Assembly: GCF_934295145.1 (NCBI RefSeq)
Contig: NZ_CAKRAS010000031.1
Coordinates: forward strand, 1-37,783
DNA: 37,783 nucleotides
From: an uncultured Eubacterium sp.
GTDB taxonomy: Bacteria > Bacillota > Clostridia > Lachnospirales > Lachnospiraceae
Reading direction: 5' to 3'
Within the stretch, counting starts at the first letter, position 1. Every line of letters starts with the position of its first letter. The translations under genes were made by a program, and so were the position numbers. A model generated the notes under the pieces. It was not told where the DNA came from. It was given only the letters and a program-made list of their open reading frames with translations, and did not search any database. Below are positions 14,534 to 23,287 of the stretch, in pieces.

Positions 14534-15646
14534 ATGAAGTTAATCTGTTCAAAAGCAAACCTGGTAAAGGGTGTCAGCATTGTATCCAAGGCTGTTCCAT
14601 CCAGAACAACCATGCCGATCCTGGAATGTATTCTCATCGATGCATCGGCAAACGAGATCAAGCTGACTGCAAATGACATGGAACTTGGCATAGAGACAGT
14701 CATTGAGGGCGAAATCGTGGAGAGAGGAATCATCGCACTGGATGCAAAATTTTTCTCCGAGATTGTTCGTAAGCTTCCGGATAATGACGTTGTCATTGAA
14801 TCCGATGATTCTTTCCAGACAACCATTACCTGTGAGAAAGCCAAATTCAACATCGTTGGAAAATCCGGTGAAGATTTTTCCTATTTGCCATATATTGAAA
14901 AAAATGAGTCTATCAGCATTTCACAGTTTACATTAAAAGATGTGGTTCGCCAGACAATTTTCTCTATCGCAGATAATGATACAAACAAACTGATGACCGG
15001 TGAGCTTTTTGAAGTCAATGAGAACCGCCTGAGAGTCGTATCTCTGGATGGTCATCGTATTTCTATTCGAAATATTGAATTAAAAGAAAATTACAGCCCG
15101 TTAAAAGTTGTTGTTCCGGGCAAGACTTTACAGGAGATCAGTAAGATCCTTACCGGCGAAGCAGAGGATATGGTAGATATTTTCTTTGCGGACAATCATA
15201 TTTTGTTTGAGTTTGACCAGACAAAGGTTGTATCCAGACTCATTGAGGGCGAGTATTTCCACATTGATCAGATGCTTTCCTCTGATTACGATACAAAGGT
15301 AAAAATCAACAAACGTGAGTTTTTAAGCTGTATCGACCGTGCAACACTGCTGATCCGCGAGGGTGACAAAAAACCGATCATCCTGAATATTCAGGACAAA
15401 AGCCTGCAGTTAAAGATTAATTCTTTCGTAGGTTCCATGAATGAGGAAATTGAGATCGAGAAAGAGGGAAAAGACCTTCTGATCGGATTTAACCCGAAAT
15501 TCTTCATCGATGCACTGCGTGTTATTGATGAAGAGGAAGTTACTTTATACATGGTAAACCCGAAGGCTCCTTGCTTTATTAAGGATGACGCAGGTACATT
15601 TGTATACCTGATCCTTCCGGTTAACTTTAATGCTGCAACGGTATAA
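14534..15646 (+). CDS. dnaN: DNA polymerase III beta subunit (sliding clamp)
   Basis: 370 aa with the three repeated clamp domains. The start MKLICSKANLVKGVSIVSKAVPSR, the middle EISKILTG, and the C-terminal LILPVNF (family ending of the M-P-x-R type, here variant) fit DnaN. It forms the dimeric ring that tethers polymerase to DNA. AGGAG stands eleven bases upstream, a rather long spacer, and a DnaA-box-like TTATTCACA sits between it and the ATG, so DnaA could in principle affect dnaN expression. Confidence 0.97.
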   Translation: MKLICSKANLVKGVSIVSKAVPSRTTMPILECILIDASANEIKLTANDMELGIETVIEGEIVERGIIALDAKFFSEIVRKLPDNDVVIESDDSFQTTITCEKAKFNIVGKSGEDFSYLPYIEKNESISISQFTLKDVVRQTIFSIADNDTNKLMTGELFEVNENRLRVVSLDGHRISIRNIELKENYSPLKVVVPGKTLQEISKILTGEAEDMVDIFFADNHILFEFDQTKVVSRLIEGEYFHIDQMLSSDYDTKVKINKREFLSCIDRATLLIREGDKKPIILNIQDKSLQLKINSFVGSMNEEIEIEKEGKDLLIGFNPKFFIDALRVIDEEEVTLYMVNPKAPCFIKDDAGTFVYLILPVNFNAATV

Positions 15647-15740
15647 AGGAAAGCAGCAGGAATATTACAGAAAACAGACGCTTATTTGAGGATGCGTTTT
15701 GGAAGCCCATGCATATAAGCGGAGGATTGGAGAGAGACAG

Positions 15741-15950
15741 ATGGAAAAAGTTATCATCAGAGATGATTTTATCAAACTTGGCCAGGCAATGAAACTTGCC
15801 GGCATGGTTGGCTCCGGCGTGGATGCCAAAATGCTGATCCAGGACGGACAGGTGGAGGTCAACGGAGAAGTAGAATACCAGCGCGGCAAAAAGCTCCATG
15901 AAGGAGATGTCATTACATTTAACGGAGAGAGTGTTCAGATCGGCAAATGA
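15741..15950 (+). CDS. yaaA: S4-domain RNA-binding protein (YaaA/RlbA type)
   Basis: A 69-aa single S4 domain (IKLGQAMKLAGMVGSGVDAKMLIQDGQVEVNGEVEYQRGKKL). This small protein is regularly found between dnaN and recF in Firmicutes; its role is probably RNA or ribosome related. The frame opens earlier, but the ATG at 15741 with GGAGAG upstream gives the family start EKVIIRDDFIKL. Its stop overlaps the recF start (ATGA), so the two are translationally coupled. Confidence 0.93.
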   Translation: MEKVIIRDDFIKLGQAMKLAGMVGSGVDAKMLIQDGQVEVNGEVEYQRGKKLHEGDVITFNGESVQIGK

Positions 15951-17029
15951 TTATAAAATCACTGGAATTAAAGAATTTTCGCAACTATCAGGCTCTTGGC
16001 ATCGCCTTTGATGCCGGAACCAATATCTTGTACGGAGATAATGCCCAGGGAAAGACAAACGTGCTGGAATCCCTGTATGTCAGCGGAACTACAAAGTCCC
16101 ACAAAGGCAGCAAGGACAGGGAAATGATCCGTTTTGATGCGGATGAGGCACATATCCGCACTATCGTAGAAAAAAATGGTGTGGAGAACCGGATTGATAT
16201 TCATCTGAAGAAAAACAGTGCCAAGGGAATTGCAGTGAACGGCATTCCAATTCGAAAAGCCGGAGAATTGTTTGGGATACTGAATCTGGTTGTTTTTTCT
16301 CCGGAGGATTTGAATATTATCAAAGACGGACCGGCGGGGCGCCGCAGATTTATGGATCTGGAATTAAGTCAGTTAGACAGTATTTATCTGCACAATCTGA
16401 CGAAATATCATAAAATCCTGCAGCAGCGCAACAAACTGCTGAAGGATATCTATTTTCGACCAGATCTTGAAGCAACGCTTCCGGTGTGGGATGAGCAGCT
16501 GGTGCGCTATGGAACAAAAATCATTCAGCGCAGACGGGAATTTTTGCAGGAATTAAATGCAATGGTTCAGGAAATTCATCAAAATATTTCTGGAAATAAG
16601 GAAAACTTACAGCTTGTATATGAACCATCTGCAACGGCGGAGGAACTGGCGGCACGCATGGACGAATCACGCAGGAAAGACCTGAAAATGGGAATGACGT
16701 CTTACGGACCGCACAGGGATGATATTTCCTTCCTGATCAATGAGACAGATATCCGCAAATACGGTTCCCAGGGGCAGCAGAGGACATCTGCACTTTCGTT
16801 AAAACTGGCAGAGATTGAGCTGGTAAAACAGCTGATCCATGATACGCCGGTGTTGCTTTTGGATGATGTGCTGTCAGAACTTGACAGTAACCGGCAGAAT
16901 TATCTGCTGAACAGCATCCATGATATTCAGACTATCATCACATGTACAGGTCTGGATGAATTTGTTAAAAATAGATTTCACATAAATAAAGTGTTTTTCG
17001 TCAGGGAAGGCACGATAGCAGAACAGTAG
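15947..17029 (+). CDS. recF: DNA replication and repair protein RecF
   Basis: 360 aa SMC-like ATPase acting with RecO and RecR to load RecA at gaps. N-terminal MIIKSLELKNFRNYQ, Walker A GDNAQGKTN (about 30-38), the ABC-type signature SQGQQRTSALSLKLAE, and Walker B PVLLLDDVLSELD near the C-terminus are in order. It overlaps yaaA by four bases and is followed by gyrB after 10 bp. Confidence 0.97.
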   Translation: MIIKSLELKNFRNYQALGIAFDAGTNILYGDNAQGKTNVLESLYVSGTTKSHKGSKDREMIRFDADEAHIRTIVEKNGVENRIDIHLKKNSAKGIAVNGIPIRKAGELFGILNLVVFSPEDLNIIKDGPAGRRRFMDLELSQLDSIYLHNLTKYHKILQQRNKLLKDIYFRPDLEATLPVWDEQLVRYGTKIIQRRREFLQELNAMVQEIHQNISGNKENLQLVYEPSATAEELAARMDESRRKDLKMGMTSYGPHRDDISFLINETDIRKYGSQGQQRTSALSLKLAEIELVKQLIHDTPVLLLDDVLSELDSNRQNYLLNSIHDIQTIITCTGLDEFVKNRFHINKVFFVREGTIAEQ

Positions 17030-17039
17030 GAGGACAGGA

Positions 17040-18956
17040 ATGAGTACAGAATACGGTGGAGATCAGATTCAGATTTTGGAAGGTCTCGAAGCAGTACGAA
17101 AAAGACCGGGTATGTATATCGGCAGTACGTCATCACGCGGACTTCACCATCTTGTATACGAGATTGTGGATAACGCGGTGGATGAGGCACTTGCAGGATT
17201 TTGCTCGGAGATAAATGTAGCAATCAACGAAGGTGATACCATTACCGTTACCGATAACGGACGTGGAATCCCGGTAGACATCAACCACAAAGCCGGAAAA
17301 CCGGCAGTAGAAGTTGTATTTACCATTCTGCATGCAGGTGGAAAATTCGGTGGTGGAGGGTACAAAGTATCCGGTGGACTGCACGGTGTAGGTGCTTCTG
17401 TTGTAAACGCCCTTTCCAACTGGCTGGAAGTTCAGGTATGCAGAGACGGACATATTTATCAGCAGCGTTATGAACGTGGAAAGACCATGTATCCACTGAA
17501 AGTCGTTGGTGACTGCCCTGTGGAGCAGACCGGTTCCAAAGTAACTTTCTCCCCGGATGGAAGTATTTTCGAAGATACCGTATATGACTACGATGTACTG
17601 CGTCAGCGTCTGCGTGAGATGGCATTCCTGACCAAAAACCTGCGCATTGTCCTGACAGACAAGAGACCGGGACAGGAGCGTTCTGAAACATTCCATTACG
17701 AGGGTGGTATCAAGGAGTTCGTTCAGTATCTGAACAAGAGCAAAGAAGCTCTGTATGACAATGTTATTTACTGTGAGGGTGAGCGCGATGGTGTCTATGT
17801 AGAGGTTGCAATGCAGCACAACGATTCCTATAACGAATCAACCTTCAGTTTTGTAAACAATATCACGACTCCGGAAGGTGGTACACACCTCGCCGGATTC
17901 AGAAATGCCCTGACAAAGACGTTTAACTCTTATGCGAAGGCAAACAAACTGGTGAAAGAAAATGAAGCAGCACTTTCCGGCGAAGATATCCGTGAGGGGC
18001 TGACTGCCATCATCAGTGTCAAGATCTCTGAACCTCAGTTTGAGGGACAGACAAAACAGAAACTTGGAAACAGCGAAGCCCGTGGTGCGGTAGACAGCGT
18101 TGTAAGTGAGCAGCTTACTTACTTCCTGGAGCAAAATCCAACGGTTGCAAAAACAATCTGCGAGAAATCCCTGCTGGCACAGCGCGCCCGTGAGGCAGCC
18201 CGTAAAGCCCGTGATCTGACCAGAAGAAAAACCGCTCTGGAGGGAATGTCCCTTCCGGGAAAACTGGCAGACTGCTCCGATAAAGATCCGAAAAACTGCG
18301 AGATCTACATCGTAGAGGGTGATTCCGCCGGTGGTTCCGCAAAGACTGCAAGAAGCCGTGCGACACAGGCAATCCTTCCACTGCGTGGAAAAATCCTGAA
18401 CGTAGAGAAAGCAAGACTGGATAAAATCTACGGAAATGCTGAGATCAAAGCCATGATCACTGCTTTCGGAACCGGTATCCATGAAGACTTCGATATCACA
18501 AAGCTGCGTTATCACAAGATCATTATCATGACTGATGCCGATGTGGACGGTGCACATATCAGTACCTTATTGCTGACTTTCCTGTATCGTTTTATGCCGG
18601 AACTGATCAAACAGGGCTATGTATATCTGGCACAGCCGCCACTTTATAAGCTGGAGAAAAACAAAAAAGTATGGTACGCATACAGTGATGAACAGCTGAA
18701 CGCTATTCTGGCAGAAGTAGGACGTGACTCCAGTAACAAGATCCAGCGATACAAAGGACTGGGTGAGATGGATGCAGAACAGCTCTGGGAGACTACTATG
18801 GATCCGGAAAAACGAATCCTGCGCCGTGTCACTATGGACGAGGCTGCAACCGCAGAAATCGACCTGACATTCACAACCCTGATGGGAGATAAAGTAGAGC
18901 CACGTCGTGACTTCATCGAAGCAAATGCAAAATATGTAGAGAACTTAGACGTATAG
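17040..18956 (+). CDS. gyrB: DNA gyrase subunit B
   Basis: 638 aa, the usual short (non-enterobacterial) form. GHKL ATPase motifs: DNAVDEALAG, DNGRGIPVD, GGLHGVGASVVNALS. The TOPRIM part carries EGDSAGGSA and MTDADVDGAHI, and RYKGLGEM is near the C-terminus. With GyrA it introduces negative supercoils. AGGAGG lies upstream of the ATG. gyrA follows after 17 bp in the same transcript. Confidence 0.98.
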   Translation: MSTEYGGDQIQILEGLEAVRKRPGMYIGSTSSRGLHHLVYEIVDNAVDEALAGFCSEINVAINEGDTITVTDNGRGIPVDINHKAGKPAVEVVFTILHAGGKFGGGGYKVSGGLHGVGASVVNALSNWLEVQVCRDGHIYQQRYERGKTMYPLKVVGDCPVEQTGSKVTFSPDGSIFEDTVYDYDVLRQRLREMAFLTKNLRIVLTDKRPGQERSETFHYEGGIKEFVQYLNKSKEALYDNVIYCEGERDGVYVEVAMQHNDSYNESTFSFVNNITTPEGGTHLAGFRNALTKTFNSYAKANKLVKENEAALSGEDIREGLTAIISVKISEPQFEGQTKQKLGNSEARGAVDSVVSEQLTYFLEQNPTVAKTICEKSLLAQRAREAARKARDLTRRKTALEGMSLPGKLADCSDKDPKNCEIYIVEGDSAGGSAKTARSRATQAILPLRGKILNVEKARLDKIYGNAEIKAMITAFGTGIHEDFDITKLRYHKIIIMTDADVDGAHISTLLLTFLYRFMPELIKQGYVYLAQPPLYKLEKNKKVWYAYSDEQLNAILAEVGRDSSNKIQRYKGLGEMDAEQLWETTMDPEKRILRRVTMDEAATAEIDLTFTTLMGDKVEPRRDFIEANAKYVENLDV

Positions 18957-18973
18957 CAAAGAGAGGAATATAA

Positions 18974-21502
18974 ATGGACGACAAGATATTTGATCAGATC
19001 CACGACGTGGACCTGAAGAAAACCATGGAGAAATCCTACATTGATTATGCCATGAGTGTAATCGCATCCAGAGCCCTTCCGGATGTCAGAGACGGATTAA
19101 AACCGGTACAGCGCCGTGTTCTCTACTCCATGATCGAATTGAATAACGGACCTGACAAACCACACCGTAAATGTGCGCGTATTGTCGGTGATACAATGGG
19201 TAAATATCATCCACACGGAGACAGTTCCATCTATGGTGCCCTGGTAAACATGGCACAGGACTGGTCCACACGTTATCCGCTGGTGGATGGTCACGGAAAC
19301 TTTGGTTCTGTGGATGGTGACGGCGCAGCTGCCATGCGTTACACAGAGGCACGTCTGAGTAAGATTTCCATGGAAATGCTGGCAGATATCAACAAGAATA
19401 CCGTTGATTTTCAGCCAAACTTCGATGAGACAGAGAAAGAACCGGTAGTGCTTCCTTCCCGATATCCGAACCTTCTGGTAAATGGAACGACAGGTATTGC
19501 CGTAGGTATGGCAACAAATATTCCGCCACACAACTTGCGTGAAGTTATCGGTGCTGTTGTAAAAATCATTGATAATCGTGTAGAAGAAGACAGAGACACT
19601 ACCATCGAAGAGATTCTGGAAGTTGTCAAAGGTCCGGATTTCCCGACCGGAGGTATGATTCTTGGTACTGCAGGTATCGAGGAAGCTTATCGCACCGGAC
19701 GTGGTAAAATCCGTGTGCGTGCCGTGACAGATATTGAGCCGATGCAAAATGGCAAAAACCGTATCGTTGTTACTGAACTTCCTTACATGGTAAACAAAGC
19801 ACGTCTTATCGAAAAAATCGCTGAACTGGTGAAAGATAAACGTGTGGATGGTATCACAGATCTCCGCGATGAGTCTGACCGTCAGGGTATGCGTGTATGT
19901 ATCGAATTGAGAAAAGATGTCAACCCGAACGTTATCTTAAATCAGTTATTTAAGCATACACAGCTGCAGGATACTTTTGGTGTTATTATGCTGGCTCTGG
20001 TCAACAATGAGCCGAAAGTACTTAACTTGCTTGATATGTTGAAACACTACCTGAGACATCAGGAGGATGTTGTTACCAGACGTACCAAATACGAATTAAA
20101 TAAAGCAGAAGAGCGAGCTCATATTTTACAGGGCTTACTGATCGCGTTGGACAACATTGATGAGGTAATTTCCATCATCCGTGGAAGCCGTACGACACAG
20201 GAAGCAAAAGCAAAATTAATGGAACGTTTCGGTCTGACAGATGCACAGTCTCAGGCAATCGTAGATATGCGACTGAGAGCTCTGACTGGTCTGGAACGTG
20301 AGAAGCTGGAAGCGGAATACAAAGACCTGATGGCTCGTATTGCCGAGTTAAAAGCAATCCTGGCAGATGAGAAAAAACTGCTTGGTGTCATCAAGGAAGA
20401 GATCATGGTGATCAGTGCAAAATATGGTGATGACAGACGTACTTCCATCGGATACGATGAGTATGACATTTCTATGGAAGATCTGATTCCGGTGACAAAT
20501 ACAGTCATTGCCATGACAAAACTTGGTTATATCAAACGTATGAGTGCGGATAACTTCCGTGCACAGCATCGTGGTGGTCGTGGAATCAAGGGTATGGAGA
20601 CGATCGATGATGATTATATCGAGGAGTTGTTTATGACAACTTCCCATCATTATCTGATGTTCTTTACAAATACCGGAAAAGTATACCGTATGAAGGCTTA
20701 TGAGATTCCGGAAGCGAGCAGAACAGCTCGTGGAACAGCCATCATCAACCTGCTGCAGCTGGCACCGGGTGAGAAGATCACTGCCGTTATCCCGATCAAG
20801 GATTACAGAGATGGCTGGTATCTGTTTATGGCTACCAAGAAAGGTATCGTAAAGAAAACAGCCATCACAGACTATGCAAATGTCAGAAAGACGGGTCTGG
20901 CAGCAATTACGCTGCGTGAAGATGATGAACTGATCGAGGTTAAATTTACCGATGATTCACAGGATATTTTCCTTGTGACAAAATATGGCCAGTGTATCCG
21001 TTTCCATGAAACCGATGTAAGAAGTACCGGTCGTGTATCCATGGGGGTCATTGGTATGAGTCTGGCAGACGGTGATGAAGTAGTCGGCATGCAGCTCAAT
21101 ACGCAGGGAGAGCATTTGCTGATCGTATCCGAGCGAGGACTTGGAAAACGTACTTCCATCGATGAATTTACTGCTCAGAACCGTGGCGGTAAAGGTGTAA
21201 AATGCTACAAGATCACAGAGAAGACCGGAAATCTGGTTGGAGTGAAAGCGGTAAACGATGAAAATGAAATCATGATCATCAATACAGAAGGCATTATCAT
21301 CCGTATGAAAGTCAGCGATATTTCTATCCTTGGCCGTGTCACATCAGGTGTGAAACTGATCAACATGGAAGATGACGTTACGGTGGCAAGCATTACAAAA
21401 GTCAAAGAGGATGAGACTTTAGAAGGCGAAGAATCTGCAGAGGATGCGGAAGAAACCAACGCAGAGACTGCGACAGAGGCAGCAGCCGATGAGCAAAAAT
21501 AA
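18974..21502 (+). CDS. gyrA: DNA gyrase subunit A
   Basis: 842 aa. Breakage-reunion domain with catalytic Tyr123 in MRYTEARLSKIS, coiled coil, and the C-terminal beta-pinwheel with the GyrA-box-like QHRGGRGIKGM, which marks gyrase rather than topoisomerase IV. The tail (about 815-842) is strongly acidic. The quinolone-determining region reads H-P-H-G-D-S84-S-I-Y-G88: Ser84 is the sensitive form, while position 88 (Escherichia coli Asp87) is Gly. From memory, Gly may be usual in Lachnospiraceae, so I do not call it an acquired mutation. Confidence 0.98.
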   Translation: MDDKIFDQIHDVDLKKTMEKSYIDYAMSVIASRALPDVRDGLKPVQRRVLYSMIELNNGPDKPHRKCARIVGDTMGKYHPHGDSSIYGALVNMAQDWSTRYPLVDGHGNFGSVDGDGAAAMRYTEARLSKISMEMLADINKNTVDFQPNFDETEKEPVVLPSRYPNLLVNGTTGIAVGMATNIPPHNLREVIGAVVKIIDNRVEEDRDTTIEEILEVVKGPDFPTGGMILGTAGIEEAYRTGRGKIRVRAVTDIEPMQNGKNRIVVTELPYMVNKARLIEKIAELVKDKRVDGITDLRDESDRQGMRVCIELRKDVNPNVILNQLFKHTQLQDTFGVIMLALVNNEPKVLNLLDMLKHYLRHQEDVVTRRTKYELNKAEERAHILQGLLIALDNIDEVISIIRGSRTTQEAKAKLMERFGLTDAQSQAIVDMRLRALTGLEREKLEAEYKDLMARIAELKAILADEKKLLGVIKEEIMVISAKYGDDRRTSIGYDEYDISMEDLIPVTNTVIAMTKLGYIKRMSADNFRAQHRGGRGIKGMETIDDDYIEELFMTTSHHYLMFFTNTGKVYRMKAYEIPEASRTARGTAIINLLQLAPGEKITAVIPIKDYRDGWYLFMATKKGIVKKTAITDYANVRKTGLAAITLREDDELIEVKFTDDSQDIFLVTKYGQCIRFHETDVRSTGRVSMGVIGMSLADGDEVVGMQLNTQGEHLLIVSERGLGKRTSIDEFTAQNRGGKGVKCYKITEKTGNLVGVKAVNDENEIMIINTEGIIIRMKVSDISILGRVTSGVKLINMEDDVTVASITKVKEDETLEGEESAEDAEETNAETATEAAADEQK

Positions 21503-21740
21503 TTTGCCGGAAAAACCATTTTCGGATACAGAAAATGAAGAAACATATGAACAGTTAGATCTGTCGGAGCTGATCTATGGCATGCCCATGGGCGAAGCAG
21601 ATTTTATGCTGAATGAGGCGCAGGAGATCCAGTACAACGAAATGTGTCAGGAGTGCAGAAAGGACTGCAAGCAGAGTTTTCGCTGTCAGGTAGTGGAATG
21701 CCCGAAATTCAGAGTGAGAAGAAGCAGGAAGAAAAAGTAA
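21489..21740 (+). CDS. Small acidic/Cys-rich hypothetical protein
   Basis: 83 aa from the ATG at 21489, which lies inside the end of gyrA (14-bp overlap), with GAGG ten bases upstream. The N-terminal half is acidic (SDTENEETYEQLDLSELIYG). The C-terminal half has five cysteines, C53-x2-C56-x3-C60-x5-C66-x4-C71, then a basic tail (RVRRSRKKK). The spacing suggests a metal-binding knuckle, but I know no family for it. The overlap with gyrA and the terminator 100 bp further on make it the last gene of the gyrase unit. Confidence 0.55.
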   Translation: MSKNNLPEKPFSDTENEETYEQLDLSELIYGMPMGEADFMLNEAQEIQYNEMCQECRKDCKQSFRCQVVECPKFRVRRSRKKK

Positions 21741-21837
21741 GGGTGTGTGCTTTAGCACAGAAAAACTTAGGCTTAGAATCCTTGTTTCCACCAATAAAAC
21801 AAACTAAAATGGCGTTAACCAAAATGAAGGAAGCGCA

Positions 21838-21871
21838 AAGGAGCCAATACCGGAAGGGTTGGCTCCTTTTT
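21838..21871 (+). terminator. Rho-independent terminator ending the gyrB-gyrA unit
   Basis: AAGGAGCCAA (21838-21847) pairs with TTGGCTCCTT (21859-21868), followed by TTT. A textbook hairpin with an 11-nt loop. Confidence 0.9.
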
Positions 21872-21899
21872 GACAATAAGCAGGAAATTCTGATTATAT
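21870..21899 (+). promoter_or_regulatory. Promoter of the aminotransferase-dehydrogenase unit
   Basis: -35 TTGACA (21870-21875), perfect consensus, begins in the T-run of the preceding terminator. An ATTATA/TTATAT -10 stands 17-18 bp downstream (21893-21899). The start codon of the aminotransferase follows about 60 bp later. Confidence 0.7.
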
Positions 21900-21958
21900 T
21901 CAGAAATGAACTGGAAAACGCTTCGGATTTTATGTTTGTTTTTAAGGAGGAACAGGAT

Positions 21959-23287
21959 ATGAACGCTCAGGAAATCAAAGAGACAAGTAAAAAATATGTA
22001 TTGCAGTCATGGAGCAAACAGGCGGGGCTGAATCCGATCGTTATCGATCATGCAGAAGGCATCTACATGTATGATGCCGAGGGCAACCGTTATACCGATA
22101 TGTCCTCTCAGCTTGTAAACCTGAATGTGGGATTTGGAAATAGAGCAATTGGTGATGCCATTAAGGCACAGGTAGATAAATTCTGTTTTGTAGGTCCGGC
22201 TTATGCAGCAGAAAGCAGAGCAACGCTTGGCAAAATGATCATTGATCTGCTTCCGGACAATTTTGGCAAAGTATTTTTTACAAATGCCGGTGCGGATGCG
22301 AATGAAAATGCGATAAAAATCGCCCGTATGTATACAGGAAGAAATAAAGTATTCAGCCGTTACAGAAGTTATCACGGCTCTTCTTTCGGAGCAGGAAATC
22401 TGACCGGTGAGCCGCGTAGATATCCGTTGGAGCCAGGCATTCCGGGATTTGTGAAATTCTTTGATCCATATGTATACCGTGAGCCGATCGAGTTTGCTTC
22501 CGAGGAAGATGCCACAAAATATTATCTGGCAAAATTAAGAGAGCAGATTATTTACGAAGGACCGGACAGCGTTGCAGCCATTGTCATGGAGACAATTACC
22601 GGTTCTAACGGTGTCATCATTCCGCCAAAAGGCTATCTGCCGGGTGTTCGTAAAATTTGTGATGAATTTGGCATTGTCATGATCTGTGATGAAGTTATGG
22701 CAGGCTGGTGCAGAACCGGTAAAATGTTTGCATTTGAAAACTTTGATATCAAACCGGATATCGTGACATTTGCAAAAGGTGTTACCTGTGGTTATGTACA
22801 GCTTGGCGGTGTGGCAGTGAGCAGCAAGATTGCAGCGTATTTTGACGATCATCTGCTTTCCTGTGGATTGACTTACAGTGGACACCCGCTGGCTTGTGCG
22901 GCAGGTGTTGCCTGCGTCAACTACTACAAAGAAGCAAACATTTTAGATAATGTCAATAAAGTCGGCAAAGTCCTTGGTGAGATCCTGGAGGAGTTAAAAG
23001 AGAAACATCCGTGTATCGGTGATGTGCGTTATATCGGACTTTTCTCATCCATCGAACTTGTCAAAGACAGAGAAACAAAAGAACCGCTTGTACCATATGG
23101 CAAAGATCCGGAAGGAACCATGGGTAAGATTATCGGTATGTTAAAGGCAAAGAAATTTATGACTTATTCTCACGAAAACATGATTTTTGTCAACCCGGCG
23201 CTGATCATTACCGAGGAGCAGCTGCGTGAGGAGATGGTAAAAGTAGATGAAGTATTGACGGAGGTGGATGCATGGCTCACTATCTGA
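21959..23287 (+). CDS. Class-III PLP-dependent aminotransferase (omega-amino acid/amine:2-oxoacid type)
   Basis: 442 aa from the ATG at 21959, which has AAGGAGG nine bases upstream; the frame runs further back only through the terminator and promoter. Fold-type I class-III features: GADANENAIKIAR (PLP phosphate region), YHGSSFGA, the PLP-binding Asp244 in ICDEVMAGWCRTG, and the Schiff-base Lys273 in TFAKGVTCGYVQLGG. Such enzymes move amino groups from omega-amino acids, taurine or diamines to pyruvate or 2-oxoglutarate, giving an aldehyde. The next gene, overlapping by 16 bp, is an alcohol dehydrogenase that could reduce that aldehyde. Taurine:pyruvate and beta-alanine or GABA aminotransferases are possible; the substrate is not settled by sequence. 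Confidence 0.9.
   Translation: MNAQEIKETSKKYVLQSWSKQAGLNPIVIDHAEGIYMYDAEGNRYTDMSSQLVNLNVGFGNRAIGDAIKAQVDKFCFVGPAYAAESRATLGKMIIDLLPDNFGKVFFTNAGADANENAIKIARMYTGRNKVFSRYRSYHGSSFGAGNLTGEPRRYPLEPGIPGFVKFFDPYVYREPIEFASEEDATKYYLAKLREQIIYEGPDSVAAIVMETITGSNGVIIPPKGYLPGVRKICDEFGIVMICDEVMAGWCRTGKMFAFENFDIKPDIVTFAKGVTCGYVQLGGVAVSSKIAAYFDDHLLSCGLTYSGHPLACAAGVACVNYYKEANILDNVNKVGKVLGEILEELKEKHPCIGDVRYIGLFSSIELVKDRETKEPLVPYGKDPEGTMGKIIGMLKAKKFMTYSHENMIFVNPALIITEEQLREEMVKVDEVLTEVDAWLTI

Noticed and set aside
17133..17819. 228-residue frame on the minus strand inside gyrB
   Set aside because: It lies wholly antisense to a certain gyrB, has no ribosome binding site or family features, and is explained by codon bias of gyrB.
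17838..18557. 239-residue frame on the minus strand inside gyrB
   Set aside because: Antisense shadow of the GyrB TOPRIM region; no independent support.
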